Assembly: GCA_963580285.1 (NCBI GenBank)
Contig: OY757021.1
Coordinates: 95,715,221 to 95,779,220, forward strand
Source of the DNA: Lucinisca nassula
Taxonomy: Eukaryota > Mollusca > Bivalvia > Lucinida > Lucinidae
Reading direction: 5' to 3'
Length of the DNA: 64,000 nt
Numbering within the stretch: position 1 is the stretch's first letter; the number at the start of each line of letters is the position of its first letter. Under the pieces are notes generated by a model. It worked only from the letters and a program-made list of their open reading frames with translations. It ran no database searches and was not told the origin of the DNA. Of the stretch, positions 1 through 11,147 are shown in pieces. The position numbers and the translations under genes were made by a program.

Positions 1-1859
1 GCGGACATTAAAAATGCGATTAGATAGGAAATTTTGAATAAACAGTGGTAATCGGCCTTTAAGGCCCAAGTTGTGTAAATCTTTCATGATGTCATATTTC
101 CAAGTCGTATCATAGGCCTTTTCGAGGTCAAAGAATACAGCTACGACATGTTCTGTTTTAATAAAGGCATCACGTATAAATGATTCTAAGCGAATCAAAT
201 TATCGTTAGTAGAGCTGTATTTTTCTAAATCCAGCTTGAAATTTAGTGATAAGCTGGTTTGATTCTAAGAACCAAACAAGCCTATCATTAATCATTCTCT
301 CCATTGTTTACATAAACAACTTGTCAAAGCAATAGGTCTGTAATTAGTGGCTTCAGTATGATCTTTATTTGGTTTCGGAATAGGAATAATGGTAGCTTTT
401 CTCCAGTTTTCAGGGAACTTTCCAGTGATCCAAATATCATTCAAAATATTTAATAAGGTTTCCAATGCCTTGTTGGGTAAATGCTTTAAAATTTGATAGT
501 GTTTGTCGCCAGGACCAACAGCAGTATCATGAGATTTATGGAGAGCATCTAATAATTCTTTAGCAGTGAAAGGTAAATTATATTTTTCGTGATTTAATGA
601 TGAAAAAATTAAATTCTTTTTCTCTTGTTCTTGTTTAATATTTTGGAAGCTTTCTGAATAATTTGAGCTAGAGGAGTTTTTCTGAAAATTTTCCCTCAAG
701 GCATTGGAAATGTCTTTAGCCGTTGAACATATATTTCCATTCGATTTGATATGGACATGTTTATTTGATTTGTTTTTGCCACTAATTTTTCTATTCATGT
801 CCCATATTTTCTTCGTTGGTGTTCTGGTATTCAGTTTGGAGACGTATTGCTGCCAAGATGCTTTTTTGGCCGATTTTATGGTTTTGCGAGCTTTAGCTCG
901 CATATGTTTGGCATGGATAAGATTTCTTTTGTTGGTTGTCTATTAAATTTTCGAAATGCAGATTTTCTTCTATTGATTGAATTTTTAACTTCATCAATAA
1001 ACCAAGGTATGTTTCGTTTTGAAAAAGTCGAGGATTTAGGAATACATTTTTCAGCAATATCAATCAATTGGTCAGTAAAATCTTGTATATCATTTGCAGT
1101 TTTAAAAATTTCAGGTTCGAGTTTTTCATTACATAATTGATTAAAATTTTCCCAACTTGCTTTACTCAAATTCCATCTGGGGTGACGATCCTCATGGGTC
1201 GATTCAATTTCTTCAATTACTATCGGAAAATGATCGCTCCCATGGAGATCGTCCACAACAGACCAATCAAAATCTAGATAAATATTTGGAGAACAAATTG
1301 AAAGAACTAAAGCAAAATAATTTCTTGTCGGAGAATGAAGGTATGTTGGTTGTTTATCATTAAATAAACATAAATCATTTTCAGCAATAAAGTTTTCTAT
1401 GATTTCTGCTTTGTCATTTGTATCCGAGCAACCCCATTATTTACTGTGACTATTTAAGTCTCCTAATAATATATAAGGACTAGGTAATTGATTAGTTAGA
1501 TTTTCTAATTCTTGTTTAGAAAAATTATAGTGTGGTAGAAGGTAGACAGAACAAATCGTTATGGATTTGGATAACGTGACGTTTACAGCAACAGCTTGTA
1601 AATTAGTGTTTACATCTATTTTCCTATGAGGAACGTCAGATTTTACCAGGATTGATGTACCTCCTGATGCCTTCTGATTATCCGTTGTGATATGATTGTA
1701 CATACTGTAACCTTTGAAATTAGTATTATCTGTAGTTTTCAAAAAAGTTTCTTGGAGACAAATGACATTAGGAGAAAAAAGTGTAGATAAAATTAAAAGT
1801 TGGTTAAAATTGGCTTTCAGTCCTCGACAATCCAATTGAATTATTGACTTCTTATCCAT
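1..1859 (-). pseudogene. LINE ORF2, endonuclease and reverse transcriptase (multiply broken, incomplete)
   Basis: ORF2 polyprotein of the same LINE, which nicks target DNA and reverse-transcribes the element RNA. The N-terminal part (1859-1437) is an AP-type endonuclease with recognisable blocks LDCRGLKANF, CLQETFLK and LLGDLNSH. A TAA stop follows GDLNSHSK at about 1437, and the same frame continues to the catalytic GSDHFPIVI block near 1240. A frameshift near 900 leads into an open stretch (903-292) with the RT entry block NWRKATIIPIPKPNK and NYRPIALTSCLCK. Further frameshifts lie near 300 and near 230. RT block A, FFDLEKAYDTTW, is at about 101-140. The remaining RT blocks, including the YADD box, are outside the window. 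Confidence 0.85.
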
Positions 1860-1900
1860 GGTTGAATGGAGAGAAGATTAAAACAAAGAATTTAATCCTT

Positions 1901-3165
1901 TTATCTTTTATTATTCTTTGAGAACGTGGAGGGATCAACGTCCAACTCCATGTCCTCAAGGGCGCCGTACTGATTAGCCAGTTTTACTGGATCAGCCGAC
2001 GCCCCTTTACTGTTTGGGTTTGATCCTTTATGCTTTTCTTTGCCGCTTTTTTCTTTTTGATCCGCTGTCCCTGACGTGGATCGGGAGTGAGATCTCCTAG
2101 AGTGTTTGCTGTTAGGTTGTGAACTGTTCTGTGAAGTTTGTCTAGATTCTGTTCTTGAATGATGAGTAGTTGTAGGTTGTGACGATGTAGTAGGTTGGGA
2201 TGATGTGGGTTTTGGTTTAACAGTAGAGGTAATTACTATAGAATGGGGTTTAATTTCAAAATCTTTTTCATTAAATTGTGTGGATGTTTCTTTTGTTTCA
2301 GGTTTGCTGGCAAGGGATTGGACTACTTTGGCGAATGTGTTTTCTGGTTTGTTTTGTTGTATTTTCTTTGTTTCCAAATAGGTGACATTTTGTGTAACTT
2401 TGATTTTCATGATTTCTTTTTCTGTTTTCCAAACTTCACAGACATTGGATTTAGACAAATGATCTTTTCCGCAGTTCACACATTTTGGAGAGTTCTTGCA
2501 GGTGATAGTGTGATGGTCGGTACCACCACACTTCTCACAAACAGACCCGTCAGGGACAGTACAATCATTTTCGTGGTGCCCAAACCTCTGACAATTAAAA
2601 CATCGCAGAGGATTGGGCACGTAGATTTCGACCGGTATTATCCTGTAGAAAATCTTCAGCGATTTCGGCAAGGAAGTAGAGTTAAAAGTGAGTAGAAGTG
2701 TATTTGTATCAATGAGATTTCCGTCTTTTTTTACTTTAAATCTTTTGCATGCCGTTACACCTTGTACTTTTAGATAGTCGATTATGCTGGCTTCTGATTC
2801 GTGTTTAAGCATTCTGTCACGGATAATGCCTTTACTAGAGTTTAGTGTTTTATGTTCCGTGACAGAGACGTTCATATTAAAGAATTTGTTTACTTTAAGG
2901 AGGTTTTTGGTTTGTGTTTTTCTGTTTGTTTCTATTAAAAGTGTCCAATTTTTTAGATTTTTGACGTTTTTTTTGGTGTTCCAATCAATGAATATATTTG
3001 TTTTTCAATTACGAACGGAGAAAGAGTTGTAACGGCCTTATCTTCCTTGCTCGAAATCACTAAAAATCGAGCGAAATTGTCATTTGCTTTGAAATTGAAA
3101 GTAGTCGGTTCCGGGTCGTCATCGGATAAATCTACAAATGCTCTTTTCCTAGTGTTGGATCCCAT
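1901..3165 (-). pseudogene. LINE ORF1, Gag-like zinc-knuckle RNA-binding protein (frameshifted)
   Basis: Gag-like protein of a Jockey-type LINE, expected to coat the element RNA. It starts at the ATG at 3165 (MGSNTRKRAF). After about 65 residues the frame is lost in a run of A (about 2966-2973) and continues in the other frame from there to the stop at 1901, about 420 residues in total. Three zinc knuckles follow one another: CFNCQRFGHHENDC and CEKCGGTDHHTITC (both CX2CX4HX4C), then CVNCGKDHLSKSNVC (CX2CX3HX6C). That triple arrangement is typical of the Jockey group. The C-terminal third is rich in Ser, Thr, Gln and Lys and looks disordered. Apart from the single homopolymer break the frame is open, so this is the best-preserved part of the element. 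Confidence 0.85.
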
Positions 3166-3437
3166 GGTGATAAATTATGATTCGATAGCTATGCGTCTCA
3201 CCCTCCTTGAAGCCCTACAAGGGGACGTTTAATGGAAATGGATCTCCTATTTCCAACGCCAAGGCTACATTGCTACTATACTCGATGACAGGACCAGAGT
3301 CCTTCTGCTCCACTTCTGTTTTATGTCTCCCAACTAGGCACCCAGATTTCCATGAAAAAAATGAGGAACAGTTGAGACCCATCCCCACCCGTATTCTCTC
3401 CCTCACAGAAGTTTCTGCTGAATTTCCCCAGTACAAA
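3166..3437 (-). other. Probable LINE 5' untranslated region or unassigned DNA
   Basis: No convincing gene on either strand. The position directly upstream of the LINE ORF1 start makes a 5' untranslated region the simplest reading, but the 5' end of the element cannot be fixed without another copy. Confidence 0.35.
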
Positions 3438-3965
3438 GTAGAAGTAAAACAAAGATCAGGAATCGATACAATAAACTAACTCCACCCATCAAAGACACCA
3501 AATGGAAAGAAACACAAACATTAAGCGACCAGACCATAATGGAAACCTAAACAAAGGAAGGCCATAAGGACAGTTACTTTCCCACAAAATGGCCATATGG
3601 CCATCCAAAATAAAAAGACAAGTGATACACACAGTAAGTAACAAACAGCACCATAAATAAACCGCCACAGAAGAACCGCCTTGGAACGGTCAGTGGAATG
3701 ATTTCCACTGGGGGGCTTAAATCGAGTTTACGTGGCCACAATCCTCGCCCTTACTTCCGTCGCGATTTAGACAAATAATTTGTTCAGTCCGCATGAAGGC
3801 CTCCTAACTCATCAGTGCAACATCTCCGTGAACACTAAAAATCAAAGAACCACAGAGGTGAGACAACGGTGAGGACTCGACAGCAAGAAACCACTGAAAT
3901 GCTGGAGCAAAAGAAAACCAACAGTTAGACTCCGATGGGCCCGACCAGAGACGGAGCATCAGCAC
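3438..3965 (-). repeat. Dispersed repeat family C, copy 1 (near full length)
   Basis: Member of a ~500-bp family found seven times in this window. Strand is arbitrary: plus is defined as the direction that begins near TCGGAGTCTAAC and ends near TTCCTGATCATTGCC. Family landmarks are GACGGAAGTAAGGGCGAGG, ATCGATTTAAGCCCCCCAG and GACCGTTCCAAGGCGG, present here as their complements. No coding frame is shared between copies, and no terminal inverted repeat or pol III promoter boxes were found, so the class is unknown. Confidence 0.8.
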
Positions 3966-5085
3966 AGAGCATCACCACAAGCCCACCGATTATTCCATCA
4001 GCCGCTGCCCATCAAACAACACTCAAAGATAGAGGAATAAGACAAAATTATACCCGGTTTGTACCATAAAGATACGTAAAAAAGAAAGAAGGAAGATAAG
4101 AACAAGCTGTGCGATTCTAGAGCTTGGCACGACTGAGCCGATTGATTTGGGCCGGATCTAGCCCAAACCCCTCGTCTATCTGAAATATGGGCCAAAATGA
4201 TGTGTTGAAAAGCTGGAGATCCCTGGGCTTTTCTAAATCACCAGGATTCCTTCTTCCAGCATACGAGACGCCACTCACGGCAAACAAGTGGCTCCTGTTT
4301 CAACAGGGAATTTCATCCCCATTCACTACAGAAGGAAAGTGACCTGTATATTTTATTCCCTACAGACAAGGGAGGCCGAAAACGTTTGCTTAAATAAAAG
4401 CTCGGCTCTGAAAACAGGAGATCCTTTGCTAAATATGAGATCCACGATTATGGTAAGAAATTATTGAGGTGATAAGTTTCCGAGAGAACAAATGATTTTA
4501 TAAACTAATAAAGAAATAAGCTCTGTTAGATGATAACGTACACTTCAGAACTTAGGGATAAGTATCCGATTCTGTCAACTTTGGAATAACATGAAATAAA
4601 TTTGGGGTAACATGAAATGACAAGTTACTTATCTAATAACGTATACAAAATGCATCTTTCATTGTTTGATGTGCAGAGTGATGGAGCATGAAAAAGTGAC
4701 ACATACACAGTAAAAACACATAAGTTAGACACTGATGAGGTTTTCTTCTTTGCAGTGTGCGGCCCACCAGCACAGATGATACACGTACAAATGCAGCATG
4801 GTAGTAACATGAGATAGGAAAGGTTTAAAAGGATAGATCTCGCGTAGTGAATTGTTAAAAAAATTTGGTAAGATGCATTTGAACAAATTGATTCACAAAA
4901 TAATACCGGTAGAACGGACGATTGTTCTGTATGTTGGAGGCTTTTACCCAACTGCCACAGAAGCTGAAGGCAGCCACCTATTTCGAGGCAACGGGTGGTC
5001 TCGGCAAGGGGACTGTTTTCGGTGGGGTCTTACCACTCTGCCACACTCCCGAAGGCCGCCGCCATATATCTATCCCCCGGGCTGG
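3966..5085. other. No gene recognised
   Basis: AT-rich sequence with only short random-looking open frames on both strands. I see no element ends, no strong tandem repeats and no protein match I recognise. Confidence 0.5.
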
Positions 5086-5325
5086 TACGGGGCCAGAAAA
5101 AATTGGGGTTTACGGGGTATACATTATTTTTCTTATTTCTGCTCCAAGACATAGGTTGTGGGTACTCGTTAGAACCGCCTCAATGAGGCGCTTTTAACGA
5201 GCACGCATAACCTATGTTTTGAGCATTTATAAGAAAAATTCAAGAATTTTGATCAGAAAAGTAGCCATTTTGGAGATTTGAAAAAATGCACTATGTCGCC
5301 CGGGTGTGTTATCAGTGCTGATGAG
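5086..5325. mobile_element. Hairpin MITE family B2
   Basis: Begins near a GGGGTTTACGGGG motif, then TTTTTCTTATTTCTGCTCC, then an inverted repeat built on AGGTTGTGGGTACTCGTTAG and GAACCGCCTCAATGAGGCG, with the complementary arm ending near 5216. It ends with a CATTTTGGAGA segment shared with the copy at 11432-11725. The palindrome is a non-coding hairpin. Short open frames across it are by-products. Confidence 0.7.
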
Positions 5326-5344
5326 CGGTACAGGACCATTGGTC

Positions 5345-5650
5345 CTCTGTTGATTTGATTTGAGGTTTAACGTCCCCGTCAACACAGTATAGGTCATTTT
5401 GGAGACGTTGCTTCCAATTTTGTGGGACTTTTACCCGACATTGAGATGAAATGACATCTCAAGCCCTGTCGCCCAATAAAACCAATAGGGTTTATAAGCA
5501 TGGACGGACCAACTCACACCGCTTTGCCTGGACCGACTTAGATCCTCTAAGTGGTTTACCAGTACTCGTATGCGGTCGGTTACAGCTCTGCGTTTAAGCA
5601 TCATGCAGCCCATCTATTTCTTCAAGCCCCGATTGGTGGGGGCCGTGTTA
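5345..5650 (-). mobile_element. SINE family A
   Basis: A ~300-bp SINE-like repeat. Read in its sense direction it starts GGCCCCC(A)CCAATCGGGGC, has a centre reading GTACTGGTAAACCACTTAG..GATCTAAGTCGGTCCAGGC, and ends GTTAAACCTCAAATCAAATC. Other copies of the family show 9 to 15 bp target duplications (36732-37032, 49231-49532), which supports retroposition. No tRNA-type A and B boxes were found at its head. Confidence 0.8.
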
Positions 5651-5720
5651 TAACGTAAAAACCGAGACATAAGAACGTAAGATGCGTAAACTCTGATTTA
5701 CTAATAATACGGAAACACAT

Positions 5721-6086
5721 TTTATCATATGACGTCGCGTCAGAGAATGTAATAACGCTATGTATTATTTTCGATAATCCACTAGTGGATTAAATATGCA
5801 AATTAGCTAGATACGTCCCGTAACGTTATATGTACGACGTCCTTAACGACGTCGAGTTTACTTATGGCGGAATATTGACATTTTTGTAAACAATCGTAAA
5901 TAAAATGCGTTTTAAATGTCATATGATAAATAGAATCTTGCATTCGTGCTTGTGTATTATTGAATTTATTAAACTCGTCGAGGAAAGGGGATAAAATGCT
6001 CGGCAAAGCCTCGCATTTTATCCCTTTTCCTCAACTCGTTTAATAAATTCAATAATACATGAACACTCATGTAAGATCCTCTATGA
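5721..6086. mobile_element. Hairpin MITE family D, copy 1
   Basis: Two palindromes side by side. The first, about 5721-5930, is bounded by TTTATCATATGACGTCGCG on the left and the related AAATGTCATATGATAAA on the right. The second, about 5931-6086, is a long hairpin whose arms include TAGAATCTTGCA, GTATTATTGAATTTATTAAA and AGGATAAAATGC, with a loop around GGCAAAGCC. Copies at 6949, 13388 and 14432 have the same order of parts. No protein is encoded. Confidence 0.78.
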
Positions 6087-6409
6087 AACATGAGAATATG
6101 ACTACTTAATCTTTGCAAAAGGTTGGGTAACATTTGCTTCTGTTTGTTATCCAGTGTAAGCGGAATGTAAACGTATCAAACAGTTGCATACTTTTCCGCA
6201 GGTAAAACGAATGTTTTGAAAACTTGTCAAACTTTTCGAAATAAATGGGTAAACTTCAAAACTTTCAATATGTGTGCAAATCAATGTAAATATAATATGC
6301 TTTTGCATGTAAAACACAGTAAACCAAATGTTTGGTAAATTCACAGATATACTAAGGACAAAATATAAAGGAACCCCAAAATTCAAATAGAAAGAATCGA
6401 AACTTCAAT
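6087..6409. other. No gene recognised
   Basis: Unassigned DNA between a family D MITE and a Tc1 fragment. Nothing on either strand matches a protein I recognise. Confidence 0.45.
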
Positions 6410-6930
6410 GTCACAGGGAAGGTTTATATGCAAAGGGGATCAGTATCTCGTCCATGCACCGCAAGCATTGATTTATGGGCATGCTAGTGATTGTGCGACG
6501 GATTATCTCCATTGGTATCCGTCGCCATTCTTCTTGCAATGCTCGGCCAAGCTGTTGCGCTGCGGTCTGTTGCGCACGCGGCGACCCAAGACAGCCCTAA
6601 TGTGCTCAATCGGCGACATATTGGGGAATTGGCTGGCCACGGCAGTGTCCTTACTTACACCTTGTTGTCTCAGAAATTCGACGGCAACACGGGCTCGATA
6701 TGGGCGTGCGTTGTCGTCTTGGAACTCGAAGTTCCCACCAATGCGCCGGGCGAATGGGACAACGACTGGGCGTAAAATTTGGTCTACGTAACGCTGGCCA
6801 GTCAATTTACCTTGAACGATCAACTTGGTAACTTGATTAACAAGCGTTACGTTGACCAAATTCCAAGACGACAACGCACGTCCACATCGAGCCCGTGTTG
6901 CCGTCGAATTTCTGAGACAACAATGTATGA
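6410..6930 (-). pseudogene. Tc1-type transposase fragment with an inverted partial duplicate
   Basis: Fragment of a Tc1-family DDE transposase. The frame 6874-6503 on the minus strand contains TGQRYVDQILRPVVVPFARR, the second catalytic Asp in FQDDNARPYRARV, and the third catalytic region MSPIEHIRAVLGRRV, where PxLNPIEH would be usual. The N-terminal DNA-binding domain and the first Asp are absent. The piece at 6863-6925 is a plus-strand copy of the same segment that lies at 6664-6725 on the minus strand, so the fragment is partly a head-to-head palindrome. It lies between two family D MITEs of the same orientation. Confidence 0.8.
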
Positions 6931-6948
6931 TAGTATGTATGACCAGTA

Positions 6949-7315
6949 TTTATCATATGACGTCGCGTCTGAGAGTGTAATAACGTCATGTATTATTTTC
7001 GATAATCCACTAGTGGATTAAATATGCAAATTAGCTAGATACGTTCCGTAACGTTACGTGTACGACGTCCTTAACGACGTCGCGTTTACTAACGGCGGAA
7101 TATTGACTTTTTTTTATAAACAATCGTGAATAAAATGCGTTTTAAATGTCATATGATAAATAGAATCTTGCATTCGTGCTTATGTATTATTGAATTTATT
7201 AAACTCGTTGAGGAAAAGGGATAAAATGCTCGGCAAAGCCTCGCATTTTATCCCTTTTCCTCAACTCGTTTAATAAATTCAATAATACATAAGCACTCAT
7301 GTAAGATTCTCTATG
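6949..7315. mobile_element. Hairpin MITE family D, copy 2
   Basis: Same two-palindrome structure and orientation as the copy at 5721-6086: outer TTATCATATGACGTCGCG, inner AAATGTCATATGATAAA, then a long hairpin with arms containing GTATTATTGAATTTATTAAA and AAAAGGGATAAAATGC, closing with AAGCACTCATGTAAGATTC. Confidence 0.78.
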
Positions 7316-8124
7316 ATATCAATGGGCAAAGAGATGCGGTATTTTGATTGTTACCCGTAGGTCAGTAAATGTTTCACGCATATAACAAGTGACATGCCTC
7401 TTACATTTGCTTTTTATATTGTAACACAGTAGTGGTTCTTGTATGTATTGTTTTCTTATATTAGAAATTTACCTACATCATATAGATAGGGCCAGACGAG
7501 ACTACAAATCCTGATACATTTTCACAGTAGATGTCAAACTGGGCAGAATTAGTCAGCTTTAATTGCCGTCTTATGACTGCTTAAGTGCTCATGCATGTAT
7601 GTGTCATTTCCGATGGTCAGTTATGAAACAGTGATTCTTCCGGGTAAAGGATCTGTATATAAACTGGGTTTGTTTGCTAGTCGGCAGATAGAAATTAGCA
7701 ATTAGACTGGTGAGAGGACAGAGTCAGGCTGACTCTGTCCTGCCAGTAAGTCAGTATTTCACTCAGCTACGTTAGAGTTGAAATAAAGCAAGTTGAACAT
7801 TTTCCGTGTGTTCTTGTTTCCTTGACTGTGTGACAATATGCAAATGGTCTTATATCGAGGTTTTCATACAATGTCCCTCAAAACAGCGATCCTCATATCG
7901 TGTAGAGCACATATTTGTGATCCACCACTGTTACAGGCCCCAATTGTTAGCTGAAAAACAAAAACAGAACAAAACAAAACATCATTTGAGCTAGTGCACA
8001 ACACAACTTATGTTAAGGCTTGTGCGACCAGCGAAGGCTCAGATCAGCCTGCGCATTCGCGCAGTCTTATCAAAGCATTCGCTGATCGTATATACCTTCT
8101 ATAGCCTGCATGCTCATTGGCGAA
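7316..8124. other. No gene recognised
   Basis: Unique-looking AT-rich DNA. No element ends, RNA gene or protein match was recognised. The open frame at 7806-7994 has no recognisable domain and I give it no support. Confidence 0.5.
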
Positions 8125-8395
8125 ACATGCCTATAAAAATACATGGTAACAAACCCTAAAATTTTAGGTTAAAAACAATGTGATATTTTCCTTATTTCTG
8201 CTCAAAATATAGATTGTAGGTACTCGTTAGAACCGCCTCATCGAGGCGGTCGATGAGGCGGTCCTAACGAGTACCCACAATCTAAATTTTAGAGCAGAAA
8301 TAAGAAAAATATAGGTTACCCCTTTAAACCCCAGTTTTACCATATAAAAGTGGGGTTCATGGGGGTCAAAATTGTATAGGCATGTTTTCGTGATG
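8125..8395. mobile_element. Hairpin MITE family B1
   Basis: Inverted termini are related to GAAACATGCCTATA on the left and TATAGGCATGTTTTCGTGAT on the right. The centre is a palindrome with arms of about 58 bp containing TTATTTCTGCTCAAAATATA and GGTACTCGTTAGAACCGCC. The same design recurs at 22258, 30484 and 51996. Confidence 0.8.
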
Positions 8396-8651
8396 TATTC
8401 AAAGAGAGATAGAGGGCATCTCGTCTTTGTGAGTAGATGAGCAGACTGATACGGGTATTCTTTATGTAGGTTTTGCTGTGTGCTGGATCCTTTTCTGTAC
8501 ATATACACCTCTTTAAACCGACATTTCATATAACAACAAAACTTGTAACAACGATAATTTCATTGGTACAAATTCTTAGCCAATGTTAAGTGGGCTAGAT
8601 GGATATATTCACCGATATTGCGTTTATATGTCTAAGAAACAAATGCTGCTT

Positions 8652-9045
8652 TGTTTGTTTGATTTGAGGTTTTACGTCCCCGTCAACACTGTAAATGTAA
8701 ATTTAGAGTCTTGCTTCCAATTTTGTGTGATTTTTACCCGACATTGAGATGAAAGGACATCTCAAGCCCTGCCGCCCAATGAAACGAATAGGGTTTATAA
8801 GCATGTTGTGAATATTTGTTAGAAGCGTCTCGGAAAGGGGACGGAAGGAAAAGGCCCTCCGTTACCCACTATACTACTCCTCATTGGTATTATTTAACCC
8901 ATTGTATACTGGGCTTGAACAAACAGATGGGCTGCTTCCACGCAGAGCTGAAGCCGTCAGCACACTAGTAGTGGTAAACCGCTTAGGGGATCTAAGCCTG
9001 TCCGGAACCGATTGGTTTTATTGGTCGATTGCAAAAAGTTAAGCG
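8652..9045. mobile_element. Two partial SINE family A copies, divergent
   Basis: Bases 8652-8805 match the tail half of family A in minus orientation (ATTTGAGGTTTTACGTCCCC to GGGTTTATAAGCATG). Bases about 8930-9045 match the head half in plus orientation (GGGCTTGAACAAACAGATGG through GGTAAACCGCTTAG). The ~125 bp between them is unrelated. This looks like two truncated insertions or a rearrangement. Confidence 0.7.
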
Positions 9046-9394
9046 ATTTTCCAAATAAATTTTGAAAAAAAAAAAATAACACCCCTGATATTCATAAGGA
9101 AGAAGATTCCAGTTGGTACAAAAAGTGTTAAGCCGGTGCAAGGAGGCGTATGCAGCCTTGCAAACTATATTTCAGTGTATGAAGAGACTTAATAAAACCG
9201 GGTCTCCGATTTTCCATCAAGGGGTTCAAAGGTGCATGCGGAATGGCAAACAGTGTAGACCCTGATCAGACTGGGGTCTGCACTCTTTGCTCAGGCCTAT
9301 CTGTCCCATCTGGATCATTCCAGTAGACTTATAACAAGGTCAGAAATAACGATGTTAAGTTTGTTTTGTTTATTATTTGTTTTATTTTTTGTTG
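9046..9394. other. No gene; short palindromic repeat motif
   Basis: Contains a GTGTAGACCCTGATCAGAC palindromic motif at about 9251, whose relatives occur near 15281, 15702 and 18842. Otherwise nothing recognised. Confidence 0.45.
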
Positions 9395-9797
9395 TTTCAC
9401 GGAGATGTTGCACTGATGAGTTAGGAGGCCTACATGCGCACTGGACAAATTATTTGTCTTAAACGCGACGGAAGTAAGGGCGAGGATTGTGGCCACGTAA
9501 AATCGATTTAAGCCCCCCAGTGGAATTCGTTTCCGCTGACCGTTCCAAGATGGTTCTTCTGTCGTGGTTTATTTTTGTTTTGGATTGTCTTTGGGTGTTT
9601 GTGTCGCTTATATTATTTTATTTTGGATAGCCTATTGGCCATATTGTGGGAAAGTAACTGTTCTTTTGGCTTTCCGCTAATGATGTTTCCATTAGGGTCT
9701 GTTGTTTCATGTGTGTGTTTCTTTCCCTTTGGTGTCTCTGATAGGAGCTGTGGGTTAATTGTATCGATTTTGGATCATTACCTCCACTTCTACTTTT
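9395..9797 (+). repeat. Dispersed repeat family C, copy 2
   Basis: Contains TTAGGAGGCCTACATGCGC, GCGACGGAAGTAAGGGCGAG, ATCGATTTAAGCCCCCCAG and GGAAAGTAACTGTTCTTTTG. It directly abuts a truncated SINE A on the right. Confidence 0.8.
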
Positions 9798-10075
9798 CAC
9801 GTCCCCGTCAACACTCTATAGGTCATTTTGGATTGGTTGCTTCCAATTTTGTGGGACTTTTACCCAACATTGAGATGAAATGACATCTCAAGCCCTGCCG
9901 CCCAATGAAACCAATAGGGTTTATAAGCATGGAAGTTCAACTCGCACAGCTTTACCTGGGCAGGCTTAGATCCTCTGAGCGGTTTACCAGTACTCGTGTG
10001 CGGTCGGTTTCAGCTCTGCGTGGAAGCATCATGCAGCCCCTTTATTTCTCAAAGTCCCAATGGGCGGGGGCCCTA
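9798..10075 (-). mobile_element. SINE family A, tail truncated
   Basis: Matches family A from ACGTCCCCGTCAACACTC to CCCAATGGGCGGGGGCC. The usual tail beyond ACGTCC (GTTTGATTTGAGGTTTA) is missing where it meets the family C repeat, so either the C repeat or a deletion removed it. Confidence 0.8.
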
Positions 10076-10242
10076 GTGTTAAGTTTCATAAAGATTTTTC
10101 AAAGATTTATTACACCTTTCCATCTCATACCGACTTTTCATAACTTTTCACCAAAGCTAGTATTGACAAGGTTGAGCATGGACGTTCCATTCTATTAGAT
10201 ATTTCATAAACTTACAAAAAAGAAAGCAATGTGAGTCGTTAA

Positions 10243-10552
10243 AGGCATTTATTCTTGATTATTGAGGACTATCATTTCATTACATAATATTATGTAGCCC
10301 TCAGTGCTGACTAAAGAGAAGTCCTCTGTCTGCAACAGGTAAGGGGCCTTCTTTGGGAAAGTCAATATTTGACTAACTGTTAACTACAGTGTACCTTATT
10401 TCCACTTTAGTGCCTCAGTCAGGGGATTCAACAGGAGCTACTAATCACCCTATTAAAGGCCGCCTTTGATCTCCTATAGACAGTATATCACAGGGGGGCA
10501 ATAAAACAATTATGAACACACGGTGTGTCCTACTGTCTAAGAATAAATGCCT
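10243..10552. mobile_element. MITE with TTAA target site (Kolobok-like or piggyBac-like)
   Basis: A 310-bp element with 14-bp inverted termini AGGCATTTATTCTT and AAGAATAAATGCCT, flanked on both sides by TTAA (10239-10242 and 10553-10556). TTAA duplication is known for piggyBac and Kolobok; ends beginning AGG fit Kolobok better. The interior encodes nothing. Confidence 0.75.
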
Positions 10553-10854
10553 TTAACCCTTGAATGATTTATACAAAAGCTAATAAAGCCAGCAATGACA
10601 GTTTTAAGCCTAAGCTTTTCACTTTATTACAGACTTGTCAAGCCTGACTATTAAGAATCTTTTCAAACACTTACAACAAAGCCAGTTATGTCAGTGTTGA
10701 GGACTGGCGTTCTAAGGATAATGTGTCCAGTCCCGTCTATCATGAAATAGTTTGAATTGCCAGAAATAGAAGCGCTCTCCATCTTTTGACCTAGGATTGC
10801 ATATTTGATTTTATCCTGCAAAAATAGTAAGTCCAAATGCTGTTTGTTTGTTTT

Positions 10855-11147
10855 GTTTGTTTGAATTGGAGTTTAACGGCCCATTCAGCACTATTTAGGT
10901 CATTTTGAGCTGGTCAGTATACAAATCCACACTTTCCCTAGACAAGCTTATCCGTAAGCGGTTAACCAGTACAGTGCACATTCTTTCGTCAAAAACTGCA
11001 TAACTGCCCTCCTTGAATCAGCCGAAGGGAAAGAATGAGCGTAGAAAAGATTAAAAGAATGTTGCCGACCCCGGCAGGTATCGAACCATGTCCTCCTGGT
11101 CACCATTCAGACGCCCATCCGACTGAGCTACCGGGACCGGCCAAAAG
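10855..11147 (-). mobile_element. tRNA-headed SINE family 2
   Basis: Read on the minus strand the head resembles a tRNA, with A box TAGCTCAGTCGG (one variant here) and B box GGTTCGATACC. A body follows with GTACTGGTTAACCGCTTACG, then a tail GTTTAACTCCAATTCAAAC. The centre and tail are shared with family A. A cleaner copy with a target duplication is at 48893-49187. Confidence 0.85.

Larger units (their letters stand above)
1..3165 (-). mobile_element. Jockey-type LINE, decayed, cut by the left window edge
   Basis: A non-LTR retrotransposon read on the minus strand. It has the two-gene layout of the Jockey group: a Gag-like ORF1 (3165 to 1901) with three zinc knuckles, then, 41 bases after its end, an ORF2 (from 1859) with an endonuclease followed by a reverse transcriptase. 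The 3' part of the reverse transcriptase lies beyond position 1. The coding regions carry several frameshifts and at least one in-frame stop, so this copy is dead, although long blocks remain readable. The likely 5' untranslated region is somewhere in 3166-3440. Clade placement is inferred from the zinc-knuckle pattern and the FFDLEKAYDTTW-type RT block, not from a tree. Confidence 0.88.

Noticed and set aside
2243..2695. Plus-strand 150-aa Phe-rich frame
   Set aside because: Antisense shadow of the LINE ORF1 zinc-knuckle region.
5431..5613. Small frames such as MGCMMLKRRAVTDRIRVLV recurring in many places
   Set aside because: They are all readings across SINE A copies, which are non-coding.
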